Shown piece by piece: positions 8,176 through 16,156 of a stretch of 64,000 nucleotides of DNA. The notes beneath the pieces are model-generated. The model saw only the letters and a list, made by a program, of their open reading frames with translations, made no database searches and was not told the origin of the DNA. This DNA is from Pseudoalteromonas xiamenensis. Its GTDB lineage: Bacteria; Pseudomonadota; Gammaproteobacteria; Enterobacterales; Alteromonadaceae. The translations under genes were made by a program, and so were the position numbers. The DNA lies in the NCBI RefSeq assembly GCF_042431545.1, contig NZ_JBHLYX010000003.1; one strand, 5' to 3'. The stretch's first letter is position 1. Every line of letters begins with the position of its first letter.

Positions 8176-9099
8176 TTAGTAATAGGATGGATCGGTTTCA
8201 TTGGGTCTCGTTTTAAAACGACGATGAACCCACATGTATTGTTCTGGCGCCAAAGTAATGGCTTGTTCCATGCGCTCATTTACTCTCGTCACATCGTCTT
8301 TTGGCGATTCGCTCGGAAAGTCCTCAAGGGCAGGTAATACGTTCAAGTGATATTTGCCTTGTGCATCGCGGTAGCTGGTCAAACTTAACGTTTCACAGTT
8401 GTTGCTGCTGGCAAATAGTAACGTTCCTGTTGTCGTTGCCGTTTCTTTTACGGCAAAGAAAGGAACGAATTCACTACGGTTTCGGCCGTAGTCTTGATCG
8501 GGCAGGTAGTAGCATAGCTTTCCATCTTTTAACGCTTTTAAGAGTCCTTTTACATCACGCTTCCCAATCAAAAACTCATTGGAACGTAGACGCCCACGCG
8601 TCATGAAAAACTCCATCAACGGATTATTGTGAGGGCGGTAAAAACCAATACCTTGCTTTTCGAGCCCTAGCACTCTTCCCGTCATTTCTAAATGTAACAT
8701 ATGCGGGACAAGTAACAATACACCTTTTCCTTTGTTAGCCGCGTTTTCAAGGTGTTCAAGTCCCGTAATCGACCCAAGCGTTTTCTTAATCCGCCAAGTA
8801 GGCCACCACCATGCCATACCGGTTTCGAAGGTGGCGATACCGGTGTGCTCTAAGTTCTTTTTGACCATGATAGTCTGTTGTTCCGCATTTAACTCAGGAA
8901 AACAGAGTTTTACATTTACTTCAGCGATATGACGACGCTTTTTCATTAAACGGTAGACGAGTTTGCCAAGTAGCTTGCCTAGAAAAAATTGCACACGTTG
9001 TGGTAGCCAAGACAAAGTGTATAGCAGGAATACACCGACCCAAGTTAACCAATATTTGGGGGCAAGATAGGACAATTTAAAAGGGGGTTTTGTGACCAC
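8176..9099 (-). CDS. Lipid A biosynthesis late acyltransferase (LpxL/LpxM family)
   Basis: Inner-membrane acyltransferase of the LpxL/HtrB-MsbB family, which adds a secondary acyl chain to the Kdo2-lipid A precursor. A hydrophobic anchor lies near residues 15-35. The catalytic His-x4-Glu motif is His-Met-Leu-His-Leu-Glu, with His133 and Glu138, almost the same numbering as E. coli LpxL (132/137). Tyr-Leu-Pro-Asp-Gln-Asp-Tyr-Gly and the C-terminal Trp-Val-His-Arg-Arg-Phe-Lys-Thr-Arg are also typical. Start is GTG at 9099. Which acyl chain it uses (lauroyl, myristoyl or other) cannot be read from sequence. Confidence 0.92.
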   Translation of the reverse strand: MVTKPPFKLSYLAPKYWLTWVGVFLLYTLSWLPQRVQFFLGKLLGKLVYRLMKKRRHIAEVNVKLCFPELNAEQQTIMVKKNLEHTGIATFETGMAWWWPTWRIKKTLGSITGLEHLENAANKGKGVLLLVPHMLHLEMTGRVLGLEKQGIGFYRPHNNPLMEFFMTRGRLRSNEFLIGKRDVKGLLKALKDGKLCYYLPDQDYGRNRSEFVPFFAVKETATTTGTLLFASSNNCETLSLTSYRDAQGKYHLNVLPALEDFPSESPKDDVTRVNERMEQAITLAPEQYMWVHRRFKTRPNETDPSYY

Positions 9100-9148
9100 T
9101 ACCGCTTCTCGTTATGAAAACATCCGCGCTAGTTTAACGATTTAGAGC

Positions 9149-9189
9149 AAAAAAAACAAAAGCCAAGCAACTCTCGCTACTTGGCTTTT
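9149..9189 (-). terminator. tolC terminator
   Basis: A perfect 10-bp stem (9158-9167 with 9180-9189) with a 12-base loop, followed on the minus strand by a long run of U (A-rich 9149-9161 on the plus strand). It is a classical intrinsic terminator placed 20 bases after the tolC stop, before the LpxL-type gene. Confidence 0.88.
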
Positions 9190-9209
9190 ATGCTTACCTT
9201 AAGAGATTC

Positions 9210-10550
9210 TTATTTAAGGCCTTGGTTTATCGCTTCTAGATCCGCGCGAGACAATGTGCCTTCGGCTTGTTTTAGTTGCAGCGATGACATGACGTATTGG
9301 TAACGGATGTCAGCCAAGTTACGTTTAGCGTTATATAAATTTTGCGTACTGATTAATACGTCAACAATAGTACGAGTACCTACTTCAAAACCGGTTTCCG
9401 TTGCTTTCAATGCGCTTTCTGCAGAAATAACGGCTTGCTCAAGTGCGCGGTACGTCGCAACGTTCGCATTCACTTGGTTGTAAGATGTAATCACTGAGCG
9501 AGTTACATTACGTAGGCTCGACTCTAAATCTTGGCTTGCAGCAACAAATAGTGCACGAGCTTGATCTGTTGATGATTCAACACGGCCACCAGAGTAAATA
9601 GGTACATTTAGTGACAAACCAATAGAGGTTTGGTCACCACGAGGTGCATTTACACGACCATCAGAATCAACAAGAGAATCACCGTAACGCGCTTCTAAAT
9701 CTAGCGTTGGGTAGTGTCCAGCTTGTGCATTGTCGATACGGTCTTTTGCGATTTCAACATTGGCTTTCGCTACCTGTAATGACAAGTTTTGTGCTTTAGC
9801 TGTTTCGATAAACGCGTCTACTTTCTTTGCAGGTTTTACCGTTGAGAACTTTTCAGTATTCAACGCATCAAGTTGCGCATGGTACTTGCCTGTAATTGTG
9901 CGTAGGGTTTCGCGTGCAGTTTCAACGTTATTTTCTGCAACAATTTCATTTGCCACAGCTCGGTCAAATTGAGCTTGAGCTTCATGAACGTCAGTAATTG
10001 CAGTTAAACCAACTTTGTAACGTTGTTTTGTTTGCTCAAGTTGACGCTCAATTGCACGTTTTTCAGCTTTTACGAACTCAAGATTGTCCAACGAACGTAA
10101 TACGGCAAAGTAGCCGTCAGCAATACGAACGATTAGATCTTGTTTCGCTTGCTCATAAGACGTTACCGCTTGCATTGCTTGTTTCTCTGCAATACCAAGT
10201 TGGTCCCATGTTGCAAGATTAAAAATTGATTGTGTCAGCACGATACCGCGAGAAAAGGTATCTTCAAAACCATCACCCTTAATGTAACCAGTTTGGTCAT
10301 TTTGGGAGTTAGAAGCGCCAGTAAAATCAGATTGCTTATAGCCGATACTTGCCGCCACTTGCGGTAGTAAAGCACCGAATGCAATATCTTTAGCTGATGC
10401 TTGAGCATCCGCTTGTGCTTTTGCACGATTCACCGCAGGATCATTTTGCGTTGCGATATCGTATACTTGTAGTAAGTCTTCTGCGTATGCTACGTTCGCG
10501 CTAAGTGCGCAGCCAAGACCTACCAATAGAGATAAGATGGTTTTTTTCAT
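9210..10550 (-). CDS. tolC: Outer membrane efflux channel TolC
   Basis: Trimeric outer-membrane channel-tunnel that works with RND and ABC exporters and with type I secretion. Signal peptide residues 1-23 end Ala-Tyr-Ala, and mature protein starts Glu-Asp-Leu-Leu-Gln-Val-Tyr, close to mature E. coli TolC. Two OEP repeats follow, with long heptad-rich helices and the Gly-Leu-Thr-Ala-Ile-Thr-Asp-Val-His-Glu-Ala-Gln / Gly-Thr-Arg-Thr-Ile-Val-Asp-Val-Leu repeat pair that marks the two halves. The 446 residues lack the longer C-terminal tail of E. coli TolC (493 precursor). The position divergent from nudF-yqiB-cpdA-yqiA-parE is the same as in E. coli, which supports orthology. Confidence 0.94.
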   Translation of the reverse strand: MKKTILSLLVGLGCALSANVAYAEDLLQVYDIATQNDPAVNRAKAQADAQASAKDIAFGALLPQVAASIGYKQSDFTGASNSQNDQTGYIKGDGFEDTFSRGIVLTQSIFNLATWDQLGIAEKQAMQAVTSYEQAKQDLIVRIADGYFAVLRSLDNLEFVKAEKRAIERQLEQTKQRYKVGLTAITDVHEAQAQFDRAVANEIVAENNVETARETLRTITGKYHAQLDALNTEKFSTVKPAKKVDAFIETAKAQNLSLQVAKANVEIAKDRIDNAQAGHYPTLDLEARYGDSLVDSDGRVNAPRGDQTSIGLSLNVPIYSGGRVESSTDQARALFVAASQDLESSLRNVTRSVITSYNQVNANVATYRALEQAVISAESALKATETGFEVGTRTIVDVLISTQNLYNAKRNLADIRYQYVMSSLQLKQAEGTLSRADLEAINQGLK

Positions 10551-10635
10551 TATGAATGCAGTCCTTAGACAAATTTTGAGCTAAAGCCATGTTAACCTGT
10601 TTTTTTAAGATAACGAAAAAAAATAACGTAAATCA

Positions 10636-10662
10636 TTTCGAACAAGTGTAACAGAATATAAT
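10636..10662 (+). promoter_or_regulatory. Candidate promoter of the nudF-parC operon
   Basis: A perfect TATAAT (-10) at 10657-10662 lies 63 bases before the nudF ATG, with a poor -35 (TTTCGA at 10636-10641, 15-base spacer). It is in the 175-bp gap shared with divergent tolC. The -10 is strong, the -35 weak. Confidence 0.4.
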
Positions 10663-10725
10663 TAGCACGAAATAAACGACAAATAACCAATATTGGGGCG
10701 AATTTCGTTATTCAAAGAGCAAAAA

Positions 10726-11349
10726 ATGACTAAATCGACAATTAATGAGTTTGCCAACGAGCATGTACAAATATTAGAAACAGAACGGGTTTTTAACGGC
10801 TTTTTTAAAATCGATGCGTATTATTTTAAACACGCTTTGTTTGACGGAGGCATGTCAGAGACTATCCGCCGTGAGATTTTAGAAAGAGGGCATGCTGTTG
10901 CGGTATTGCCTTACGACCCGCAAACCGATTCGGTGTTGCTGATTGAGCAAATTCGGATTGGCGCAATGGTCTCAAAGGACTCACCTTGGTTGCTTGAATG
11001 TATAGCTGGTATGGCCGAGGGAAGCGACGACTACGAAGGGGTTGCGCGTAAAGAAGCCAAGGAAGAAGCCGGCTTAGAGCTTGATGAATTGCATTATATG
11101 ACGTCATACTTATCAAGCCCTGGAGGCACAACAGAACGTTTGTATTTGTATATTGCTAAAGCTGATTTGACACATGCTGGCGGCGTGTACGGATTGCCAA
11201 GCGAAGGAGAGGATATTAAAACTCATGTGATCTCGTTTGATGAAGCAATGGCGCGATTGAATAGTGAGGAAATAGATAACGCTGCGACGGTGATTAGTCT
11301 ACAATGGTTAGCCTTGCATAAAAAAGAACTGCTCGACAAGTGGCAATAG
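10726..11349 (+). CDS. nudF: ADP-ribose diphosphatase NudF
   Basis: Nudix hydrolase that splits ADP-ribose to AMP and ribose 5-phosphate. The Nudix box lies around residues 98-121, ending Lys-Glu-Ala-Lys-Glu-Glu-Ala-Gly-Leu. The three catalytic glutamates of the REUxEE core are present, but the first box Glu is Asp and the Arg of RE is Lys relative to E. coli. The ATG at 10726 is preferred over an upstream TTG (10693) because it gives 207 residues, matching the E. coli 209, and has AAGAG eight bases before it. First gene of a rightward operon. Confidence 0.93.
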   Translation: MTKSTINEFANEHVQILETERVFNGFFKIDAYYFKHALFDGGMSETIRREILERGHAVAVLPYDPQTDSVLLIEQIRIGAMVSKDSPWLLECIAGMAEGSDDYEGVARKEAKEEAGLELDELHYMTSYLSSPGGTTERLYLYIAKADLTHAGGVYGLPSEGEDIKTHVISFDEAMARLNSEEIDNAATVISLQWLALHKKELLDKWQ

Positions 11350-11359
11350 GAGTGAATAA

Positions 11360-11812
11360 GTGAGTATCGTTTCGGCGCGTGATTATGTTCAGTCTTTACC
11401 GAAGTACATTACTTTGTGTGAACGTAATTATCTGCGTTTATTGCGACTGTTACCTGAAGAGGTAAAAGGTGAGCAAAAAACCATCCGAATCGCTGGGAAC
11501 GAATACCGCCTTGAAATTACGCACTGTGCGAAATACACCACCGATGTCGAAATCGCTCAAAGCCATTCTCTGATTAAAGATCTTCCTCTGTGGGGGATGC
11601 ATGTACGACTTTATCATGACGCACGCGTCGCGGAAGTCGTGTACCCCAACTATCATCAACGAGTGAAACCTTCTTATGGTTATCCGAATCCGGATATGCA
11701 CCAAAAAGATGAGAAATACCAAGTAAATGCATTTCTAGGTGATTGGCTCACTGCGTGTGTTGAAAACGGACGCAGTAATTTTCACTGGGAAGTGAACAAT
11801 GACTTGGTTTAA
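11360..11812 (+). CDS. yqiB: DUF1249 family protein YqiB
   Basis: A 150-residue cytoplasmic protein of the DUF1249/YqiB family, found next to nudF and cpdA in many gammaproteobacteria; function is unknown. Typical family pattern: Tyr-Val-Gln-Ser-Leu-Pro-Lys near the start, Glu-Arg-Asn-Tyr-Leu-Arg-Leu, then Met-His-Val-Arg-Leu-Tyr-His-Asp-Ala and a Lys-Pro-Ser-Tyr-Gly-Tyr-Pro-Asn-Pro loop. Start is GTG at 11360 with AGGAGTG seven bases upstream. The end overlaps the cpdA start by 14 bases, which points to translational coupling. Confidence 0.92.
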   Translation: MSIVSARDYVQSLPKYITLCERNYLRLLRLLPEEVKGEQKTIRIAGNEYRLEITHCAKYTTDVEIAQSHSLIKDLPLWGMHVRLYHDARVAEVVYPNYHQRVKPSYGYPNPDMHQKDEKYQVNAFLGDWLTACVENGRSNFHWEVNNDLV

Positions 11813-12566
11813 CGAGGTTCTGCGCATAGACAAACCGCATGTTGCGATTGCACATATAACGGACGCACATCTCTTTGCGACAACCGAGGGCCGTTATTTT
11901 GATGTGGATACGGCACATCATTTTTCGCAAGTATTAGCACGCTTGAGTCTTGAAGACATCGATGCCGTCGTATTTGGTGGAGATTTAACACAAGATCACA
12001 CATTTGAATCCTATCGTCTGTTTGCTGAACTGATCCTCCAATCAAATTTGACCTGTCCGGTACTGTGGGTGCCTGGCAACCACGATGACATAGAATACTT
12101 GCAGGAAATTAGTGTGGGTCAAATTCATGCGGCCAAGGTGATTCAAACACAAACGCAGCAAGTTCTACTCGCGAACAGCAAAGGTTCAACGCCTGCTGGT
12201 TGGTGTAAGCAAACTCATTTGCTTGAACTTAAAACCATGATAGAGGCTTTTGAGGGTACATCGACCGTTATCTGTCATCATCACCCAATGCCTATTCACG
12301 GGTATTTAGACAAACACATTTTGGAAAATGGGCCGGCACTTTTAAACCTTTGTGCTGAAAGCAATCGTGTTAATGCCCTTGTGCATGGACATGTCCACAA
12401 CGATTACTTTCTCTCGTATCGAGAACTGCCTGTTTATGCCACACCAGCAACATCTATTCAGTTCAGTCGTCACAGCTCTACATGGCAACAGCAAAACCTT
12501 GGTCCGGCATATCGATTGTTGGCGTTAACAGATAACAAGTTTGCCACGTGGGTCAAATGGGTTTGA
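11799..12566 (+). CDS. cpdA: 3',5'-cyclic-AMP phosphodiesterase CpdA
   Basis: Class III metallophosphoesterase that hydrolyses cAMP to AMP in the cytoplasm and so lowers CRP activity. All family motifs are visible in order: Thr-Asp-Ala-His-Leu-Phe (Asp-x-His), Gly-Gly-Asp-Leu-Thr-Gln-Asp, Gly-Asn-His-Asp-Asp, His-His-His-Pro and Gly-His-Val-His-Asn-Asp. These supply the dinuclear metal site. The 255 residues are a little shorter than E. coli CpdA (275). It overlaps yqiB at its start and yqiA at its end. Confidence 0.95.
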   Translation: MTWFNEVLRIDKPHVAIAHITDAHLFATTEGRYFDVDTAHHFSQVLARLSLEDIDAVVFGGDLTQDHTFESYRLFAELILQSNLTCPVLWVPGNHDDIEYLQEISVGQIHAAKVIQTQTQQVLLANSKGSTPAGWCKQTHLLELKTMIEAFEGTSTVICHHHPMPIHGYLDKHILENGPALLNLCAESNRVNALVHGHVHNDYFLSYRELPVYATPATSIQFSRHSSTWQQQNLGPAYRLLALTDNKFATWVKWV

Positions 12567-13117
12567 AAATACTCTATGTGCACGGTTTTAATAGTTCTGA
12601 ACACTCTGCAAAGGCGGTGGCTTTGCGTGAGTGGCTTCGCGACTACAATGTAGAATATGTTATCCCAAGGTTGCACTACGACCCGAGGGTTGCGATAGCT
12701 CAACTTGAAGCCATGCTAACGAATGAGACAAAGCTCATTGGCAGTTCGCTCGGTGGCTTTTATGCAACATATTTATCGCAAATACACCAAATTGATGCTG
12801 TGGTAATCAATCCCGCAGTGAGACCCGCAAGATTACTTGCAGAGTTTCTTGGGCCTCAATACAATCCTTATCAGGACTGTCATTATCAGTTAGATGAATC
12901 ACATGTTGCGGCACTTGATACGTTATACTTGCCGCAATTGCCTTACCCTGAAAGATTGCTGTTACTGCAACAAATGGGCGATGAAGTTTTGCCCTATATA
13001 GATGCAGTCCGTTATTATCAAAGTACGAAGCAGTACGTTGATTTTGAAGGTGATCATAGTTTTCAAGGATTAGCGCGGTATTTGCCCGCTATTGTTAATT
13101 TTTTAAAAATCACGTAA
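12557..13117 (+). CDS. yqiA: YqiA-type alpha/beta-hydrolase esterase
   Basis: Small esterase of the YqiA/UPF0227 family. E. coli YqiA shows esterase activity on short acyl substrates, and its natural substrate is not known. The N-terminal Leu-Tyr-Val-His-Gly-Phe-Asn-Ser-Ser and the nucleophile elbow Gly-Ser-Ser-Leu-Gly-Gly match the family. A His near the C-terminus (Gly-Asp-His-Ser-Phe) completes the triad. The ATG at 12557 overlaps the cpdA stop; a GTG at 12548 is also possible. Between cpdA and parE, as in E. coli. Confidence 0.92.
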   Translation: MGLKILYVHGFNSSEHSAKAVALREWLRDYNVEYVIPRLHYDPRVAIAQLEAMLTNETKLIGSSLGGFYATYLSQIHQIDAVVINPAVRPARLLAEFLGPQYNPYQDCHYQLDESHVAALDTLYLPQLPYPERLLLLQQMGDEVLPYIDAVRYYQSTKQYVDFEGDHSFQGLARYLPAIVNFLKIT

Positions 13118-13149
13118 AACAAATCGACTTAAACAACAAGAAAGCGCTT

Positions 13150-15042
13150 ATGAGTCAGCAAAATTACAACGCGGAAGCGATAGAAGTATTAAACGGACTA
13201 GAACCCGTCAAACGTCGCCCGGGTATGTACACGGACACGACAAGACCAAACCATTTAGGCCAAGAAGTTATCGACAACAGTGTCGATGAGGCGCTTGCAG
13301 GACACGCAACGAAAATTGACGTGATTCTTCACGAAGATAACTCACTTGAAGTGATTGACGATGGTCGTGGGATGCCGGTGGACATTCACCCAGAAGAAGG
13401 GATCCCAGGTGTTGAACTTATCCTGACTAAACTTCACGCAGGCGGTAAGTTTTCCAACAAAAATTATCAGTTCTCAGGCGGTCTACACGGGGTAGGTATC
13501 TCGGTGGTGAACGCGCTTTCAACTCGTGTTGAAATCAGTGTGCGTCGAGACGGTCAAGTTTACGAAATGGCGTTTGAACATGGCGACAAAGTTCAAGACT
13601 TGGAAGTTACTGGCACCGTTGGTAAACGTAATACGGGTACAAGCGTACATTTTTGGCCTGACGCGAGCTATTTTGATTCCGCTAACTTCTCGCTTTCTAA
13701 GTTAAATCACCTGTTAAAAGCGAAAGCTGTTTTATGCCCTGGCCTGCGCATTCGTTTCGTGAATAAACAAACGAAAGAAACGCAAGAATGGTTTTACGAA
13801 GCCGGACTGCAAGATTACTTAAAAGACAGTGTTTCAGGCTTTGAAACGTTGCCAAATAATCCGTTCACAGGAAGTTTCTCAGGCTCAACAGAAGGCGTCG
13901 ATTGGGCGTTACTTTGGTTGCCTGAAGGCGGCGAATCACTGCAAGAGAGCTACGTAAACTTAATCCCAACAGCCCAAGGTGGCACGCACGTCAATGGATT
14001 GCGTCAAGGTTTGCTTGAAGCAATGCGTGAATTCTGTGAGTTCCGAAACTTGTTGCCAAGGGGCGTAAAGCTTACCCCTGAGGACATTTGGGATAAATGC
14101 AGTTATGTTCTTTCGGTGAAGATGCAAGACCCTCAGTTCGCGGGTCAAACGAAGGAAAAGTTGAGTTCACGTTCATGCGCAGCGTTTGTTTCTGGCATTG
14201 TAAAAGATGCGTTTAGTCTTTGGCTTAATGAACACACGGATACCGCGGAGTTAATTGCTGACCTGTGTATCAACAATGCGCAAAAACGTTTACGTGCAGC
14301 GAAAAAGGTGGTGCGTAAAAAAGTTACTTCTGGCCCTGCATTGCCCGGTAAATTGACGGATTGTTCGGGCAGCGAAACGGAACGTGCGGAAATATTCCTT
14401 GTGGAAGGGGACTCTGCGGGCGGCTCGGCAAAACAAGCAAGAGACCGTGAGTTTCAAGCAATTATGCCGCTTAGAGGTAAAATTTTAAATACGTGGGAAG
14501 TAGAGTCTGGCCAAATATTAGCGTCTCAAGAAGTGCACGATATCTCTGTCGCATTAGGGATTGATCCTGATTCTGAAGATTTAAGCGGCCTGCGCTACGG
14601 CAAAGTGTGTATCCTCGCGGATGCGGATTCCGATGGTCTGCACATTGCGACGCTATTGTGTGCATTGTTCGTTAAGCATTTCCCAGTACTTGTGAAACAA
14701 GGTCATGTTTTTGTCGCGATGCCTCCACTGTATCGAATCGACGTGGGTAAAGAAGTTTATTACGCACTCGATGAGGACGAAAAGAAAGGTATTCTAGACA
14801 GAATTGAAGCCGAGAAAAAGCGTGGCAAAGTCAACGTTCAGCGCTTTAAAGGTTTGGGTGAGATGAACCCAATGCAATTGCGTGAAACGACGATGGATCC
14901 GAATACCCGTCGTCTTGTGCAACTGACGTTGGACGAAGAAGAACAAACACTGGAAGTGATGGATATGTTGCTTGCCAAAAAACGTTCAGGCGATCGCAAG
15001 CAATGGCTTGAAGAGCATGGTGACCGTGCGGTCATGGAGTGA
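13150..15042 (+). CDS. parE: DNA topoisomerase IV subunit B
   Basis: ATPase subunit of topoisomerase IV, which decatenates sister chromosomes with ParC. The GHKL ATPase domain shows Glu-Val-Ile-Asp-Asn-Ser-Val-Asp-Glu and the Asp-Asp-Gly-Arg-Gly-Met motif. The TOPRIM domain shows Val-Glu-Gly-Asp-Ser-Ala-Gly-Gly-Ser and Leu-Ala-Asp-Ala-Asp-Ser-Asp-Gly. The 630 residues are the E. coli length. It is the fifth gene of the nudF operon, 32 bases after yqiA, and its stop at 15040-15042 lies just before the next gene. Confidence 0.98.
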   Translation: MSQQNYNAEAIEVLNGLEPVKRRPGMYTDTTRPNHLGQEVIDNSVDEALAGHATKIDVILHEDNSLEVIDDGRGMPVDIHPEEGIPGVELILTKLHAGGKFSNKNYQFSGGLHGVGISVVNALSTRVEISVRRDGQVYEMAFEHGDKVQDLEVTGTVGKRNTGTSVHFWPDASYFDSANFSLSKLNHLLKAKAVLCPGLRIRFVNKQTKETQEWFYEAGLQDYLKDSVSGFETLPNNPFTGSFSGSTEGVDWALLWLPEGGESLQESYVNLIPTAQGGTHVNGLRQGLLEAMREFCEFRNLLPRGVKLTPEDIWDKCSYVLSVKMQDPQFAGQTKEKLSSRSCAAFVSGIVKDAFSLWLNEHTDTAELIADLCINNAQKRLRAAKKVVRKKVTSGPALPGKLTDCSGSETERAEIFLVEGDSAGGSAKQARDREFQAIMPLRGKILNTWEVESGQILASQEVHDISVALGIDPDSEDLSGLRYGKVCILADADSDGLHIATLLCALFVKHFPVLVKQGHVFVAMPPLYRIDVGKEVYYALDEDEKKGILDRIEAEKKRGKVNVQRFKGLGEMNPMQLRETTMDPNTRRLVQLTLDEEEQTLEVMDMLLAKKRSGDRKQWLEEHGDRAVME

Positions 15043-15059
15043 TCAGGATGAACTCATTG

Positions 15060-16148
15060 ATGAAAAAATCATTTGCGGTTTTATCACTGTTACTCCCTTT
15101 CGCGGTGGCCGCTAAACCGGATCTCTCGCGTTTACACGTACCCAGTGGTTATAGCATTTCTTTGTTTGCGGATAATGTCGAAAACGCTCGTCAAATTGCG
15201 GTATCAAAACAAGGTATCGTGTATGTCGGTTCGCGTAAGGCTGGCAAAGTACACGCATTGATCGATTTTAATAAAGACGGTGTTGCCGACAAAACCATTT
15301 TGCTTGCGGAAGGTTTGACAATGCCATCCGGTCTTGCGCTTAAAGACGGTGACTTGTACGTTGCGGCGGTAGACAAAATCCTGCGTTTTAAGCAAATTGA
15401 TAAGAATTTAAACTCACCAAGTTATGACGTATTCTACGACAAATTACCTGACAAACGTCATCATGGTTGGAAGTTCATCCGTTTTTCACCCGAAGGTGAA
15501 TTGATCATTCCGATTGGTGTGCCTTGTAATGTGTGTAAAGAAGAAGCGCCGTTTGGTGAAATAGTTGCGTTAAACCTCGAAACGAAAACACTAAAAACGT
15601 GGGCAAAAGGGGTGCGTAACTCAGTCGGATTTGATTTTCATCCAGAAACACAAGGCTTTTGGTTTACGGACAATGGCCGCGACATGATGGGTGATGATAT
15701 TCCACCTTGCGAAATTAATCGTTTAAATGACATTGGCGACCATTTTGGTTTCCCCTATTTCCATGCGGGTGGGATCCCTGATCCTGAATTCAATGCAGGC
15801 CGCAACGCTTCTGAGTTTGTTGCACCGAAGTTAGCGTTGGGAGCTCATGTCGCACCGTTAGGTATTCATTTCTATCGTGGCAAACAATTTCCTCAACAAA
15901 TGAATAATAAATTGTTTGTCGCGGAACATGGTTCATGGAATCGTAGTAAAAAATCCGGCTATAGAGTGATGCTTGCGACGGTTAAAGATGGCCAAATTAC
16001 GGGATATGAACCCTTTATCACAGGCTTTATGAAAGACGAACAAACCTACGGTCGTCCAGTCGCTTTTGCTGAACTTGAAGATGGCAGTTTATTAGTATCG
16101 GATGACTTTGCTGATGCTATTTATCGCATCAGTTATAACAAGAAATAG
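15060..16148 (+). CDS. Secreted PQQ-dependent sugar (glucose/sorbosone) dehydrogenase family protein
   Basis: A 362-residue six-bladed beta-propeller of the glucose/sorbosone dehydrogenase (GSDH) family; members oxidise sugars in the periplasm with PQQ or are of unknown substrate. The N-terminus from ATG 15060 (Met-Lys-Lys-Ser-Phe, then a hydrophobic core ending Ala-Val-Ala-Ala) is a clear Sec signal peptide, which favours this start over ATG 15048 (AGGA lies at 15045-15048). A Cys-Asn-Val-Cys pair near residue 155, Gly-Val-Arg-Asn-Ser-Val-Gly-Phe-Asp and Ala-Glu-His-Gly-Ser-Trp-Asn-Arg are family hallmarks. It sits between parE and parC with no terminator, so all three are likely co-transcribed. 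PQQ use is inferred, not seen. Confidence 0.85.
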   Translation: MKKSFAVLSLLLPFAVAAKPDLSRLHVPSGYSISLFADNVENARQIAVSKQGIVYVGSRKAGKVHALIDFNKDGVADKTILLAEGLTMPSGLALKDGDLYVAAVDKILRFKQIDKNLNSPSYDVFYDKLPDKRHHGWKFIRFSPEGELIIPIGVPCNVCKEEAPFGEIVALNLETKTLKTWAKGVRNSVGFDFHPETQGFWFTDNGRDMMGDDIPPCEINRLNDIGDHFGFPYFHAGGIPDPEFNAGRNASEFVAPKLALGAHVAPLGIHFYRGKQFPQQMNNKLFVAEHGSWNRSKKSGYRVMLATVKDGQITGYEPFITGFMKDEQTYGRPVAFAELEDGSLLVSDDFADAIYRISYNKK

Positions 16149-16156
16149 GGTGTTAA

